Assembly (NCBI GenBank): GCA_009617715.1
Contig: VTFK01000527.1
Location: 62,001 to 126,000 of the forward strand
Length of the DNA stretch: 64,000 nt
Direction: 5' to 3'
DNA from: Plectrocnemia conspersa
Taxonomy: Eukaryota > Arthropoda > Insecta > Trichoptera > Polycentropodidae
Positions 56,501 to 64,000 of the stretch are shown here, piece by piece; position 1 is the stretch's first letter; each line of letters opens with the position of its first letter. The notes beneath the pieces are model-generated. The model worked only from the letters and a program-made list of their open reading frames with translations. It was not told where the DNA came from and ran no database searches. Both the position numbers and the translations under genes were made by a program.

Positions 56501-59500
56501 AAGGTTGACGATGATCTAAGTTAAATATCCCTATATTTTTATTCAAAAAGTTTCTCATTAATAGACAATGGATAGTTTTTCAACATGCGTTTTTTTGCGT
56601 AAAAGACAAAGAACTTCTTATATTTATTATTGCTTCCAGATGATTTAGATTTGTTGAATTTAGCATGTAAAACGCTTTTAAGTTAACAAAAACATTGAAT
56701 TTGTATTAAAAAGAGGCTTATGATTAATATAATGTGATTCAAATATAATTTAAATTATATTTTTACCAAATAATAAAAATAAAAACCACCCTTTAAAATG
56801 ACTAATGATCTGGATTATTGAACAAAACAGGGGTCTTTAGTGATCTGGATTAATGAACTAAAAAAATGTGAAGCGATTATATTATAATAAAAATTAGGAT
56901 ATTATGTTTATTTAAAGCATTATAAAAAATCACAACTGAATTTTGCAGGAATTGAATATAATGATAAAATTAGTAACAGTGTGTTTACAAATAAAAATAG
57001 TATCTTTTGCACCCAAAACTTGACTTTAAATAGATAATATAAATCTAATTAGTACCGTATTAAGTAAGTAGTGTGAAAAAAAAGGATTTATATTTATATA
57101 TTTATTAAAATAATAATTTATTTTAAATAAATTATGCAATAAAACTATTATTTTAACATTTATATATTTATTAAAATTGTTGATCAAAAATATAATTTAT
57201 TTTAAATATAATATGCAATAATACTATTATTTAAACATTTATATATTTATTTATCAACTGCTGAAATATTGTAATATTTTATTGAATCAGATTAAATGTT
57301 TTTTTTTTTTATAAAAAATAGTTTTAAACTAAATTTAGCTCAATTTTAAATTTAGCTCAATTTTTTATTTGTTCCAAAAACTTTATGCAATGCTAAAAAA
57401 AAAAAAAAACATTTTTTTCTAAATTTCAAAACTAAGTGCCTAAGAAATATTCAATAATAAAAATTCAATTAAAAATGAGTTTTTGCATATTAAGGCAAAA
57501 CATTTTTTTTCTAAATTTCAAAAAGGAGTTTTTTTTTAATAATTGTATCTCTTTGATTTTTATTATTTAAAAAAAGGATTTTCCTAAATTTAAAATTATT
57601 ATTAATATTTTCGATTTTTAATTTGTGTTTAAAGCTTTATAAAATATTGTAAAACTAAGTACTTAAAAAATAATTCAACATTAAAAATGTAATTAAAACA
57701 AAATATCAACAACAAAAACATTGTTTTTGCCATATAATTGATCGTATCTCTTTGGAAAATTTTGATTTCAAATTCATAATGTGGGTGTAGAAGCAAAAAA
57801 ATAAAAAAAAATATAGTTAAAAATATCTGCTGTTATTTAAAAAAACTAAGATGTTTTTTTTATAATAACAGATTTTTTTTAAATTATAAAATATAAAAAT
57901 TATTTAATTATTTATCTAAATAGTCTGACGTATTATTTATGTAAGTAGTATTTAAATCAAAAATTTAATTTATTTTAAATATGTTTTTCATTTAAAGTAT
58001 TATTTTAACATTAAATATTTATAAACTGCTGTAATATTGTTATATTTTATTGAATCAGATAGTGCTGTAATAAATAAAATATTTAAGTATTTTTAAAATC
58101 ATTTTATCTAAGTTTAAAATTATTTATAAAACATTTACTTTTTTATTTGTACCAATAATTAAATGCAGTGATAAAAAACTAAGTATGTAAAAAAAATACA
58201 ATAATAAAAATGCAAAACAAATTAATCATTTTCATGTTATTATTTATATATTTGTGGATAAATCTGATTGTAAATTAAAAATGTGTGTGGTTAAAAATAT
58301 CTGCGGTTACTTAAAAATATTTTTTTTATAAAAAAAATATAATAAATCCTGAATCAAGATGTTATCTTATTTTGACAGAAAATTGTTATAAAATATTAAA
58401 TATGAAAATCGATATTTGACGCATTATATAATATATTATAGTGAATGTGTATTAAATATGAAGTTATACACTTAGAAATTTGATAAATCTTATCTACAAA
58501 TATTTTCATCAGTAAATAAATATTTCTACTAGCAAAAATATAATTCAACTAATAGACGCTAGCAAATTAATATTAAATTAAAATTGTACTGTTGCAACAA
58601 TTATATACGAATACATTTTTATCGGTAGATATATTTTTACTAGCGAAAATATAATTAAACTAATTAGTTTGCCTTAAAATGTTTATGAAACTCAATTTAA
58701 ACTCCAACGAATTAACCTATTGAATGTTCAAAGCTCAAACATTAGCTTTAGTTAACTTTTATTAGATCAAGTTGAGATAGGTTAGACTTAGGTTGAAACA
58801 ACAATTAATTGTTTTGCAACTGTAAAGATGAATGTGTTTTTTAATTATATTTTCAAAAGCTAAGCTAATTCAAATTTATAATTTCACTGTACATATCAGT
58901 GAAACTGTATCAACTGCGCGGATGATATTCTGTTTAAACTAGTACTTAACCTAAGCATATTAAATATTATACAATTATTTTTTTAGTTAAATAAAACTGT
59001 CAAATTAAGTTTCTACGATTATAGAGTGACCCATTACATGTTAAGTCCAAAATATCCAGAACGTAACTAAATAATATAACTAAAACTTCCACTTTGCTGA
59101 ATTTTGCTTAACTATCATGTTTTACTATTCGTGTATTATTAAAAAGGGTTTATTCGTTATTGAATAAAGATACGATCAATCAGAAAATTCGCAAAACACC
59201 ATTACCTCCAGCCCATCCAAGTCAGCTTATTGGATTTTTCGAGGGGATCCGTTGCACCCGGTTAAATTTAATAAAAGAATTTCGTCTCCTTATTCTTGCC
59301 ATAAAGTTGCCTCCGAACGAACCCCTAAGCTCTTAGCAATGCTTAGAATAGCACCCGAATGCACATTTCTCCGCCAAATGGAACGAGCTTTCACGGAGGG
59401 TTTTACAAAAAGTTTATGGTGACTCTCGAAACCGGTGCTTATCCGCGTCTCAACAATATTGCGAATAAGTGTTTCCAAGGATAGTGGCAATCGTAAAGGG

Positions 59501-62500
59501 GAAACACAACGAGATTTTTACTATTAAAGACACGGATATTTGCCAGCGATGGAATGACTAAGTTTTAAAATGGTAACGTTATATTTTTATAAAGCGCATA
59601 AAAGAAGCACGTATGGTATATTACTTTCGACTGCATCCTTGTCATAATGCGATTTGATGTTCAAGTATTAAATTGATAACGTTTCAGTCGTTCGAAAGGA
59701 ATAGTCTATATAAAAATTTCTTGATTAAAATTTTTAGAAATAAAATATCTAATTTAATAAGTTACTATATAGTTGAATGAAAGTACTACAGCAGTAAATA
59801 AATATCATGCGAGAGTTTTAAGTATGATTCTCAATTTGTTAGAGAAAAGTTATATTGCCACAAAGAAATTATATTGTGCAAAAAATAGATATACATAAAT
59901 ACTTATAATTTCGCTTATTTTTTTGCGGCCTTTCAAACAGAATTTTACGTTTTTATTTACACTTTTCTGTTGTTAGATATTTTTCAATAGACAGATAAAT
60001 ATTAAGATCAAATTTTAGAATACTTATATTAGATAATATATATTGAATTAATATAGAGCTAAGTTTTAAGCTTATGCTTTTTATTGTGCATTTTTTAAAT
60101 ATTTTAGTTTTTCAGTGGTGGTGCTTGAACTGTGTCTTTTTTGACATTTTTTGCTGCTTTCCACATCAAATAATTTATAGTAACTAAGCAAACTTTTTTT
60201 ATAGTACATTTACGACTACGTAACTTTAACTATTGCTATGAAAATGTATACATAATGAAATATTGATAGCGTAATACCAGTAGCACAATTTATAGTTAAC
60301 AAGAATATCGAGAATATGTCTAACTAAGACCTTAAGGACTTTATATTTTATAGTTTCATAGCGATCATGTTGAAATATTGCACCAAAAGTTTGTAAGTTG
60401 CCAAAGCACCTGGGCCAATTAAGCGCCAGTCGCGTGTGTGCGCAAATTTTCCGATTGCCCTTTTGCCATTTAGAAAATCTCGGAACAGTCGCGGTGGTCC
60501 ACTGGGGATCAAATTATTAGGGTGCGACCCTTGAACTATTTATAAACAACCTTTGTGTATACGCTGTAGAAATTAGCATATTTAAAATGCTGGCAAAGTG
60601 TTCCATAAATCTTATAGATAGTATCAGCGTCAGTAAGGATATCAGAGGAAGCCTTCTTTTTTGCTCGTTTGCGTAAAGGATTTAAGGATAAGGGAAGTGA
60701 GTGGTACAACAATTCTGCTAATTCGAGTTAAAAAAATCCTAACCCATTTTTAAATGCAGATATCGCTGGAATCCTTAATAAAATTTAAAGTAAAAAAGTT
60801 TAATAAGAGGAAGAATAAAAATTAAACTACACAGTATTTAATTATTTCCTTAAAGGAAAGATACTAAGTATATGGTTAAGCAATTAAATATAATCATATT
60901 TTTAAGTCTTAAAATAATAATTTCTCTGTTACATACATAATTATTTTATTTAATATAATGTACATAAATTACATTTAATTTATACATATATATATATGTA
61001 CTTTTATTTTTAAAGTTTTTTTTCAGAATTTAAAATTAGTATGTGGTTTTCGGGGACATACAAACGTTATTGGATTTGTTGGAATAATATTGACGATAGA
61101 CAAACATGCGGTTGTATCCAGCGAAATGTCCCTCTGGCTGGTAAATTTGACCCATTTTGCTCGTGACAACCAAAAAGGTTTATTTAGTAACGTCAAAGGG
61201 ACAGAAAACGCGTTGTTTGTAAATTTAAATGATATTTTTGCATTTTTAGGCGAATGTTGCTCTCCTTTGACAAATTAAATTGGATAATAATTTTGCACTT
61301 TTACACCACAAAGATAATATAACTCGATTTACATCACATACATTAAAATAAACCCGTTTACTATTTGTCAAATATGTATAAAATATCACACGAAACTTAA
61401 GTATATCTCGAAAGTAAAATATTGTTTTAATTAAAATTATGGAAAACTATAAAAGTTTATTGACATATTTGTCTACATGTTGTTAAAAACAAATTAAGAT
61501 CAGTTATAGTTTATGGTTTTTTAAAACCAAAACTAACTTAAAATTACAAGTAAAAAAAAATATTTATGATTTTTCTTACCAAGAAACTGAGAAAAAATAA
61601 CATATTTAACTAAATATTGTTTGGAAAATTTACGCACAAAGGAAAATTAAAAAAAATGTTAAGACTAAATAAGCTAAATTTCTATTGTATTTAAGAATAT
61701 AAATCAAAAATAATAATAACTCTACTTTAAATTAAAACAAGTATCAAATAAAAAGGATAAAAATACCATGTAATGATAAATGGACATTTAAATAACCCGC
61801 TTATGATTTTTGACGTGTTATTTAAAATTAAAAAGATTGTATAATACATCTCAATCATTGCAACTTATCTAAACAAGATTTTTTAATACATCTCAATCAT
61901 TGCAACTTATCTAAACAAGATTTTTTAGTAAGGTTGTTTATATGTCTATTGCATGTTATTCATAATAAAAGTGTTTTTATATCATTAATCTGACCATTAC
62001 GAGTTACCAAGTTTCTTAAATGCGTCAGATGGTCAAATTTTTAATTAAATAAATAAATAATGCGCAAATAAATAAATAATAAATAGATAAGCAAAATACC
62101 TAAGCTTGCATGAAGTGGGTTCTGTTTAATAATATGTACAATCTCTTTTACTTCATACGCACCTATAACTATTTCAATATTCATACAGGATATTTATTTA
62201 ATAAAAATTGCAATAAAAATAATTAATAATCAATAACTTTGCTCTTTCAGAAAAAAAATATGTTTTTAAAAAAAAAAAAATTAAATTATTTTTTTACAAT
62301 TAAATTTATAATATGTAACACTTATTTATCAGTATGATTATTAGACTATTTTAAAAATGGAAGGGATTATAATAACATATTTAATTTTTTACATCCCAAA
62401 TTATCACTTTTCAATAACAACAATAATAGCAAATCGCAAATATATTTATGTCATCTGGCACGTGCCGTTGAGGTCATTTGAGATGACCTTAAATGAACTG

Positions 62501-62862
62501 AAACTAATTCGAATTTGATTGAATGAAACTATTCAGTTATACCATATATTATATGATATATCGACATCAGATTAATACGCTGTATATATTGCAAAATACT
62601 GTTGCTCAGTGATAATTTGCAATATAAATAAATAAAAATAAAAATGGGTAATTAGGATCGGATAATGTTGATGTACATAGCATGTTTTATTTTACCTGGC
62701 GTTCATTATGTGGTCTTCGTGATTGCCCCTATTAAGGAACACTCCTCCAGGGAACACCAGGAGGCACGAGAGCAAAAGAAGAAGCACTTCCAGACCTTTC
62801 TTTCCTCGGTCGACGAAATCGCCGTTGAACACGTACGGATTTTCCGGTGACGGAAGTCCATT
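26352..62862 (-). CDS. rdgC: RdgC/PPEF EF-hand Ser/Thr protein phosphatase, 3' nine exons (partial, 5' end outside window)
   Basis: RdgC/PPEF enzymes are Ca2+-regulated Ser/Thr phosphatases; fly RdgC dephosphorylates rhodopsin in photoreceptors. On the minus strand I join nine exons: 62862-62696, 56075-56039, 52653-52504, 49769-49689, 47294-47109, 43092-42837, 28227-28070, 26793-26691 and 26560-26352. All introns are GT-AG and phases agree, giving 1347 nt, that is 448 codons plus TGA. In fragment numbering, the PPP catalytic core shows GDFVDRG (14-20), RGNHED (45-50), VHGG (98-101), VRSHEC (190-195) and SASNYY (213-218). Three EF-hand loops follow at 288-299, 375-386 and 415-426, each with an acidic first residue and Glu at position 12. 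The order phosphatase then C-terminal EF-hands is diagnostic for PPEF. The first metal motif (GDxHG) and the N-terminus are missing and should lie upstream of the window. No frameshift or internal stop is seen, so the gene looks intact. The function in this species is inferred from the family. Confidence 0.94.
26691..26793 (-). CDS. rdgC: rdgC exon h: [15 protein letters not shown] and first half of EF-hand 2
   Basis: 103 nt: 34 codons plus one base of a Gly codon; acceptor atttcag|AAA, donor TCTG|GTATAG. It encodes [19 protein letters not shown] and the start of the second EF-hand loop (DKDNS, then split Gly). A 130-bp AT-rich intron (26561-26690) separates it from the last exon; this is by far the shortest intron of the gene. 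Confidence 0.93.
26794..28069 (-). other. rdgC intron g-h (1.3 kb)
   Basis: AT-rich intron containing a short foldback flanked by inverted TTARCCCAGATATGCC copies (27679-27791), listed separately. An 82-codon minus frame (27518-27766) overlaps this foldback and is not convincing as a gene. Confidence 0.7.
27679..27791. repeat. Short foldback flanked by inverted TTARCCCAGATATGCC
   Basis: TTAACCCAGATATGCC (27679-27694) and its near-complement GGGCATATCTGGGCTAA (27775-27791) face each other over about 80 bp. A terminal TTAA followed by CCC is reminiscent of piggyBac-type ends, so this may be a small MITE or a terminal fragment. No transposase is present. Confidence 0.5.
28070..28227 (-). CDS. 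rdgC: rdgC exon g: second half of EF-hand 1 and inter-EF linker
   Basis: 158 nt: two bases finishing the split Gly codon, then 52 codons; acceptor gtccgcag|GAT, donor ATT|GTAAGT. It starts [12 protein letters not shown], completing the EF-hand loop opened in exon f, then [14 protein letters not shown] and a linker ending VNANLI. This matches the RdgC pattern of an EF-hand followed by a LPWR helix. The overlapping plus-strand open frame is antisense. Confidence 0.94.
29995..30485 (-). mobile_element. Tc1-like transposase remnant
   Basis: Minus-strand reading shows [30 protein letters not shown] (about 30420-30376) and, near the end, [18 protein letters not shown] (about 30055-30002). These are typical blocks of Tc1 transposases (VWGCMA..GVG and SM..R..AVI.AKG). 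The middle part is only partly recognisable, with frameshifts. It lies inside the large rdgC intron, in the same strand orientation. Confidence 0.85.
30690..32083. repeat. Tandem array with about 638-bp unit, 2.2 copies, internal sub-repeats
   Basis: The block with CCGGGCCCCC followed by TTTTATGCGAC and TAACGCTAGTATTTGG starts at 30746, 31384 and 32023, spacings of 638 and 639. Another anchor (GTGTTATRAGTCGATCG) recurs 640 bp apart (30923 and 31563). Within each unit, related GATCGG/CCCATAC-like anchors recur every 130-190 bp (30746, 30934, 31252, 31384, 31574, 31732, 32023), suggesting older monomers. No coding content. Confidence 0.85.
35663..36678. mobile_element. Possible degenerate hAT-type element
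   Basis: The left end TAGGGATTGGAATAATACCG and right end CAGCCATCCCTA (complement TAGGGATGG) resemble hAT termini of the TAGGGATGGG-type, with two palindromic AATACCGGTATT copies just inside the left end (35691-35702 and 35719-35730). I found no matching 8-bp target duplication and no transposase reading frame, so the call is tentative. Confidence 0.35.
40811..40847. repeat. Two tandem copies of a 21-22 bp unit
   Basis: CACCTTATAAATATAAAA occurs twice in immediate succession within the large rdgC intron. Confidence 0.8.
42837..43092 (-). CDS. rdgC: rdgC exon f: end of catalytic domain and first half of EF-hand 1
   Basis: 256 nt: 85 codons plus the first base of a Gly codon; acceptor tttgcag|GTC, donor GACG|GTACGT. 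It begins [15 protein letters not shown], the conserved C-terminal motif of PPP phosphatases, runs through the linker TKRLTFRQR and ends inside the first EF-hand loop (DRDGD then split Gly). A run-on reading past the donor is intronic. The next coding exon is 14.6 kb away, and only the phase-1 acceptor at 28227 restores the EF-hand loop. Confidence 0.94.
43093..47108 (-). other. rdgC intron e-f (4.0 kb)
   Basis: AT-rich with two GC-richer islands (about 45660-46110 and 46690-46940) carrying frames of 73-82 codons that I do not recognise and that lack convincing coding features. A (TA)n tract lies near 43673-43690. No exon is supported. Confidence 0.65.
47109..47294 (-). CDS. rdgC: rdgC exon e: [15 protein letters not shown] and RSHE catalytic motifs
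   Basis: 186 nt, 62 codons, phase 0 at both ends; acceptor ttacag|GTA, donor AAG|GTATTA. It holds ILWSDPQ, the [12 protein letters not shown] stretch and [12 protein letters not shown]; the His of RSHE corresponds to a metal ligand (His in the RxHE motif of PPP enzymes). Every core motif expected here is present with no stop or indel. Confidence 0.96.
47540..47760 (-). mobile_element. Mariner transposase fragment (minus orientation)
   Basis: Minus-strand reading gives [23 protein letters not shown] and FPEVGE, the C-terminal end of a mariner transposase. The preceding nucleotides match the ccagaccttgctcc...tcgatc block of the facing copy. It is close kin of the mariner at 2.1-4.87 kb (YFESKPSTF). 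Confidence 0.85.
47880..48236 (+). mobile_element. Mariner transposase fragment (plus orientation)
   Basis: Reads [12 protein letters not shown], a TGA, then [17 protein letters not shown] and HFLDGNKIH, the block containing the third catalytic Asp of mariner (D34D). It ends with GGGATTACCTAA next to TA, the same right-end sequence as the 4.87-kb copy. Stop codons and truncation make it inactive. It points away from the minus-strand fragment, so the two form an inverted pair. Confidence 0.88.
49689..49769 (-). CDS. rdgC: rdgC exon d: YVSLLRPP...EWKQ linker exon
   Basis: 81 nt, 27 codons, phase 0 at both ends; acceptor ttctag|TAC, donor CAG|GTGAGA. It encodes YVSLLRPPI, a hydrophilic stretch, then KVEWKQ, which continues as [10 protein letters not shown] in exon e. 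This matches the RdgC/PPEF-specific linker in the middle of the catalytic domain. It is too short to stand out as an ORF and was found from splice sites and frame. Confidence 0.93.
50040..50265 (+). mobile_element. Probable RTE-like LINE 3'-end remnant
   Basis: A plus frame reads [11 protein letters not shown] and a neighbouring frame [19 protein letters not shown], resembling the C-terminal tail of RTE-type reverse transcriptases (GRP..RW.D.I ... ALR.AE.R..WR..V...). At least one frameshift separates them. Similarity is short, so the family call is moderate. Confidence 0.5.
52078..52239. repeat. Long hairpin with two 73-bp arms
   Basis: Arms 52078-52150 and 52167-52239 are equal in length and complementary with few mismatches around a 16-base loop. 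The inner 18 bp (GTGAGAGATAAGGGCGTG and complement) are perfect. No terminal coding region; it lies about 260 bp from the 5' side of the exon at 52504 in plus coordinates, inside an rdgC intron. It could be a foldback MITE or hairpin-RNA precursor. Confidence 0.9.
52504..52653 (-). CDS. rdgC: rdgC exon c: VHGG metal-binding histidine segment
   Basis: 150 nt, 50 complete codons, phase 0 at both ends; acceptor tttttag|CAC, donor AAG|GTAAGA. The translation contains [10 protein letters not shown] and then VHGGISD, whose His (about residue 99 of the fragment) is a conserved metal ligand of PPP phosphatases. It ends SLDRGK, which continues into YVSLLRPP of the next exon as in fly RdgC. The plus-strand open frame over this interval is only its antisense shadow. 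Confidence 0.95.
52654..56038 (-). other. rdgC intron b-c (3.4 kb), nothing recognised
   Basis: AT-rich intron sequence with homopolymer runs. I see no exon, transposase fragment or structured repeat in it. Confidence 0.7.
56039..56075 (-). CDS. rdgC: rdgC exon b: 37-nt small exon (RYGFIREV segment)
   Basis: A very small exon flanked by tttgcag (acceptor) and AAG|GTAAGC (donor). Its first G completes the Arg codon left split by exon a, followed by 12 codons reading [12 protein letters not shown]. This joins exon a at the conserved [10 protein letters not shown] stretch of RdgC proteins and leaves phase 0 for exon c. It lies between introns of about 6.6 and 3.4 kb and is too short for ORF-based gene finding. 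Confidence 0.93.
57050..58350. repeat. Degenerate internally repeated AT-rich tract
   Basis: Several phrases recur with changes: aactgctg-aatattg...attgaatcagat (about 57248 and 58024), aactaagt-c/t-taa...caataataaaaat (57430, 57650, 58168), and gttaaaaatatctgc-gttattta (57817 and 58290). This indicates old duplication of blocks of several hundred bp. Low-complexity composition limits certainty. Confidence 0.5.
61842..61925. repeat. Perfect 42-bp tandem duplication
   Basis: The 42-bp unit beginning TAATACATCTCAATCATTGC occurs at 61842-61883 and again at 61884-61925 without any difference, so it is recent. Confidence 0.95.
62696..62862 (-). CDS. rdgC: rdgC exon a: GDFVDRG and RGNHED metal-site motifs
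   Basis: This 167-nt exon encodes 55 codons plus two bases of a split Arg codon. Acceptor is gaattttcag, donor is CAG|GTAAAA. It carries GDFVDRG (residues 14-20 of the visible fragment) and RGNHED (45-50), which supply Asp, Asn and His ligands of the binuclear metal centre of PPP phosphatases. Between them lies a leucine-rich helix with five consecutive Leu, as in RdgC/PPEF proteins. The exon starts in frame 0, so an upstream coding exon must end at a complete codon; it was not found between 62863 and 64000. Confidence 0.95.
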
Positions 62863-64000
62863 CTGAAAATTCAAAGAAGAAAAAGTGTTATAAATTAAAA
62901 TTTTGCGACAAGTTAAAAGTTTTGCTTCCTTGTTTCAAGATGATAAATGGAAATTCATTAAAATGCTAAAAAAAATATTTTAATAAAATATATATATATT
63001 AAATTAGCAAGAATATTAATAATAAATTATATAAATATTATTTAATAAAAACCTACATATTTCTATTTAAAATTATAATAAAAAACGCGAACTATATTTC
63101 CATATAAGCAATCACACTAAATCAATTAGGTTAGAGGCTATTTATTTTCTTTGCGGATTTTTTTTTATATAAAAGCACGCTTTTTATCAATATGTTTAAT
63201 ATGTAGATATAACAATACATATATTATTTTTTGATTCTATCAGAATATTTTGAAAGGGTTCTCTTTGCAATAAGCTATCATACATAGAATAATCGAATGA
63301 ATACATTAACTGCAATAGTACAAGCTGTACTTTCATCCCATGTTCTTAATGCAAACACTGGATGCAAGTACGTGTTCTGCGAGCCAATACAAATGTTTAA
63401 CTAGGGCTGAATCATGTCTGGGATGGTGTTTAGGTATTATAGCTAGACACGTTCGTCTACAATGTCTCTTGTACATAAACATTTCCAGATGAAATCACAC
63501 GAAAGATAGATTTTACGTTCGATATTATAAATTTACGTGGTAAGCGTATATTAACCAAAAAATAAATAGTGTTCTAAAAATAGCTTATTGTAATATTTTA
63601 TATTTGTAATATTAAGTATTATACATTCTCGGTGACCAGAAAACTTTTTGATTTTTATGACCGTTCGAGCGGAAGGGAAATGAAAAGAGACCGGATCCCA
63701 TTTTTTTGCATATATTCATATTTTTCCTTTTCATAGTATCTTTGGTTGGTATATATTTGGGTCTACATATAAAATTGACCTTCTGAAATAATTCTCGGAA
63801 AATTATGAATGGCGAACTAATGAAGTGAAGAGAAATTATAGACGATAAACTAATTAAAGTTGATGGTATAAAGATGTTTTGGTAAGGAATTTAATTTATA
63901 TAATGGAACAATATAATGTTAATACATTTTATGTATATATATATATTAACATATAATTTATTTGTAAGTAATTAAAAAATGTATGTTGTTATTAAGATCA
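62863..64000 (-). other. Upstream part of rdgC (intron, 3' portion of it), no exon recognised
   Basis: AT-rich sequence upstream of exon a. I looked on the minus strand for the conserved ICGDLHG exon that must precede exon a and did not find it, so this is most likely intron. A short (TA)n tract lies near 62990 and another near 63938. Nothing else is supported. Confidence 0.6.

Larger units (their letters stand above)
56076..62695 (-). other. rdgC intron a-b (6.6 kb)
   Basis: Mostly very AT-rich. It holds a degenerate internally repeated tract (57.05-58.35 kb) and a perfect 42-bp tandem duplication (61842-61925). A GC-richer patch at 59170-59520 has a 66-codon minus-strand frame without recognisable similarity, and a 62-codon plus-strand frame at 61090-61278 is likewise unrecognised; I do not call either a gene. 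Confidence 0.7.

Noticed and set aside
59290..59490. 66-codon minus-strand frame in the first visible rdgC intron, considered as an extra exon
   Set aside because: Exons a and b already join perfectly at the conserved [10 protein letters not shown] motif, leaving no room for an inserted exon, and no similarity is recognised.
62665..62850. 61-codon plus-strand open frame
   Set aside because: Antisense shadow of rdgC exon a carrying GDFVDRG and RGNHED on the minus strand.
1..64000. CRISPR arrays, operons, ribosomal RNA genes
   Set aside because: None seen; long spliceosomal introns and insect-type transposons show this is a eukaryotic genome, and no rRNA-like conserved stretches were recognised.

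Overview
The window is AT-rich eukaryotic DNA, most likely from an insect. The one protein-coding gene I can support is an arthropod-type rdgC (PPEF family, EF-hand Ser/Thr phosphatase), with long introns and GT-AG splice sites. It is surrounded by decayed DNA transposons (hAT, mariner, Tc1, Tigger/pogo) and non-LTR retrotransposon pieces typical of insect genomes. I cannot name the order or species from the sequence alone.

Layout. 1-2.1 kb: no recognisable gene. 2.1-4.87 kb: a hAT element with perfect 8-bp target-site duplication sits inside an older mariner. 8.14-9.13 kb: an internally deleted Tigger/pogo element. 9.1-17.6 kb: non-coding DNA with a CpG-richer patch (10.58-10.86 kb), two related dispersed repeats (12.4 and 14.7 kb) and two strong hairpins (14.23-14.47 kb). 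17.6-19.23 kb: a 5'-truncated jockey-like LINE. 20.5 kb: an RTE-type reverse transcriptase scrap. 20.6-26.1 kb: very AT-rich DNA with nothing recognised.

26.1-62.9 kb (minus strand): nine consecutive coding exons of rdgC, from the phosphatase metal-site motif GDFVDRG to the C-terminal EF-hands. They splice in frame to 448 codons plus a stop. The 5' part (the GDxHG motif and any N-terminal region) is not recognised here and must lie beyond base 64000. The eight introns run from 130 bp to 14.6 kb and hold a Tc1 remnant, a roughly 640-bp tandem array, two head-to-head mariner fragments, a 73-bp-arm hairpin and an RTE-like 3' scrap.

The most interesting signal is at the end of rdgC. The TGA stop is followed by C (TGA CAG), and the same frame stays open for 72 more codons of hydrophilic, acidic, coding-like sequence before a TAG, so stop-codon readthrough is a strong candidate. 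A second point is that the loops of EF-hands 1 and 2 are both interrupted by an intron at the same glycine codon in the same phase.
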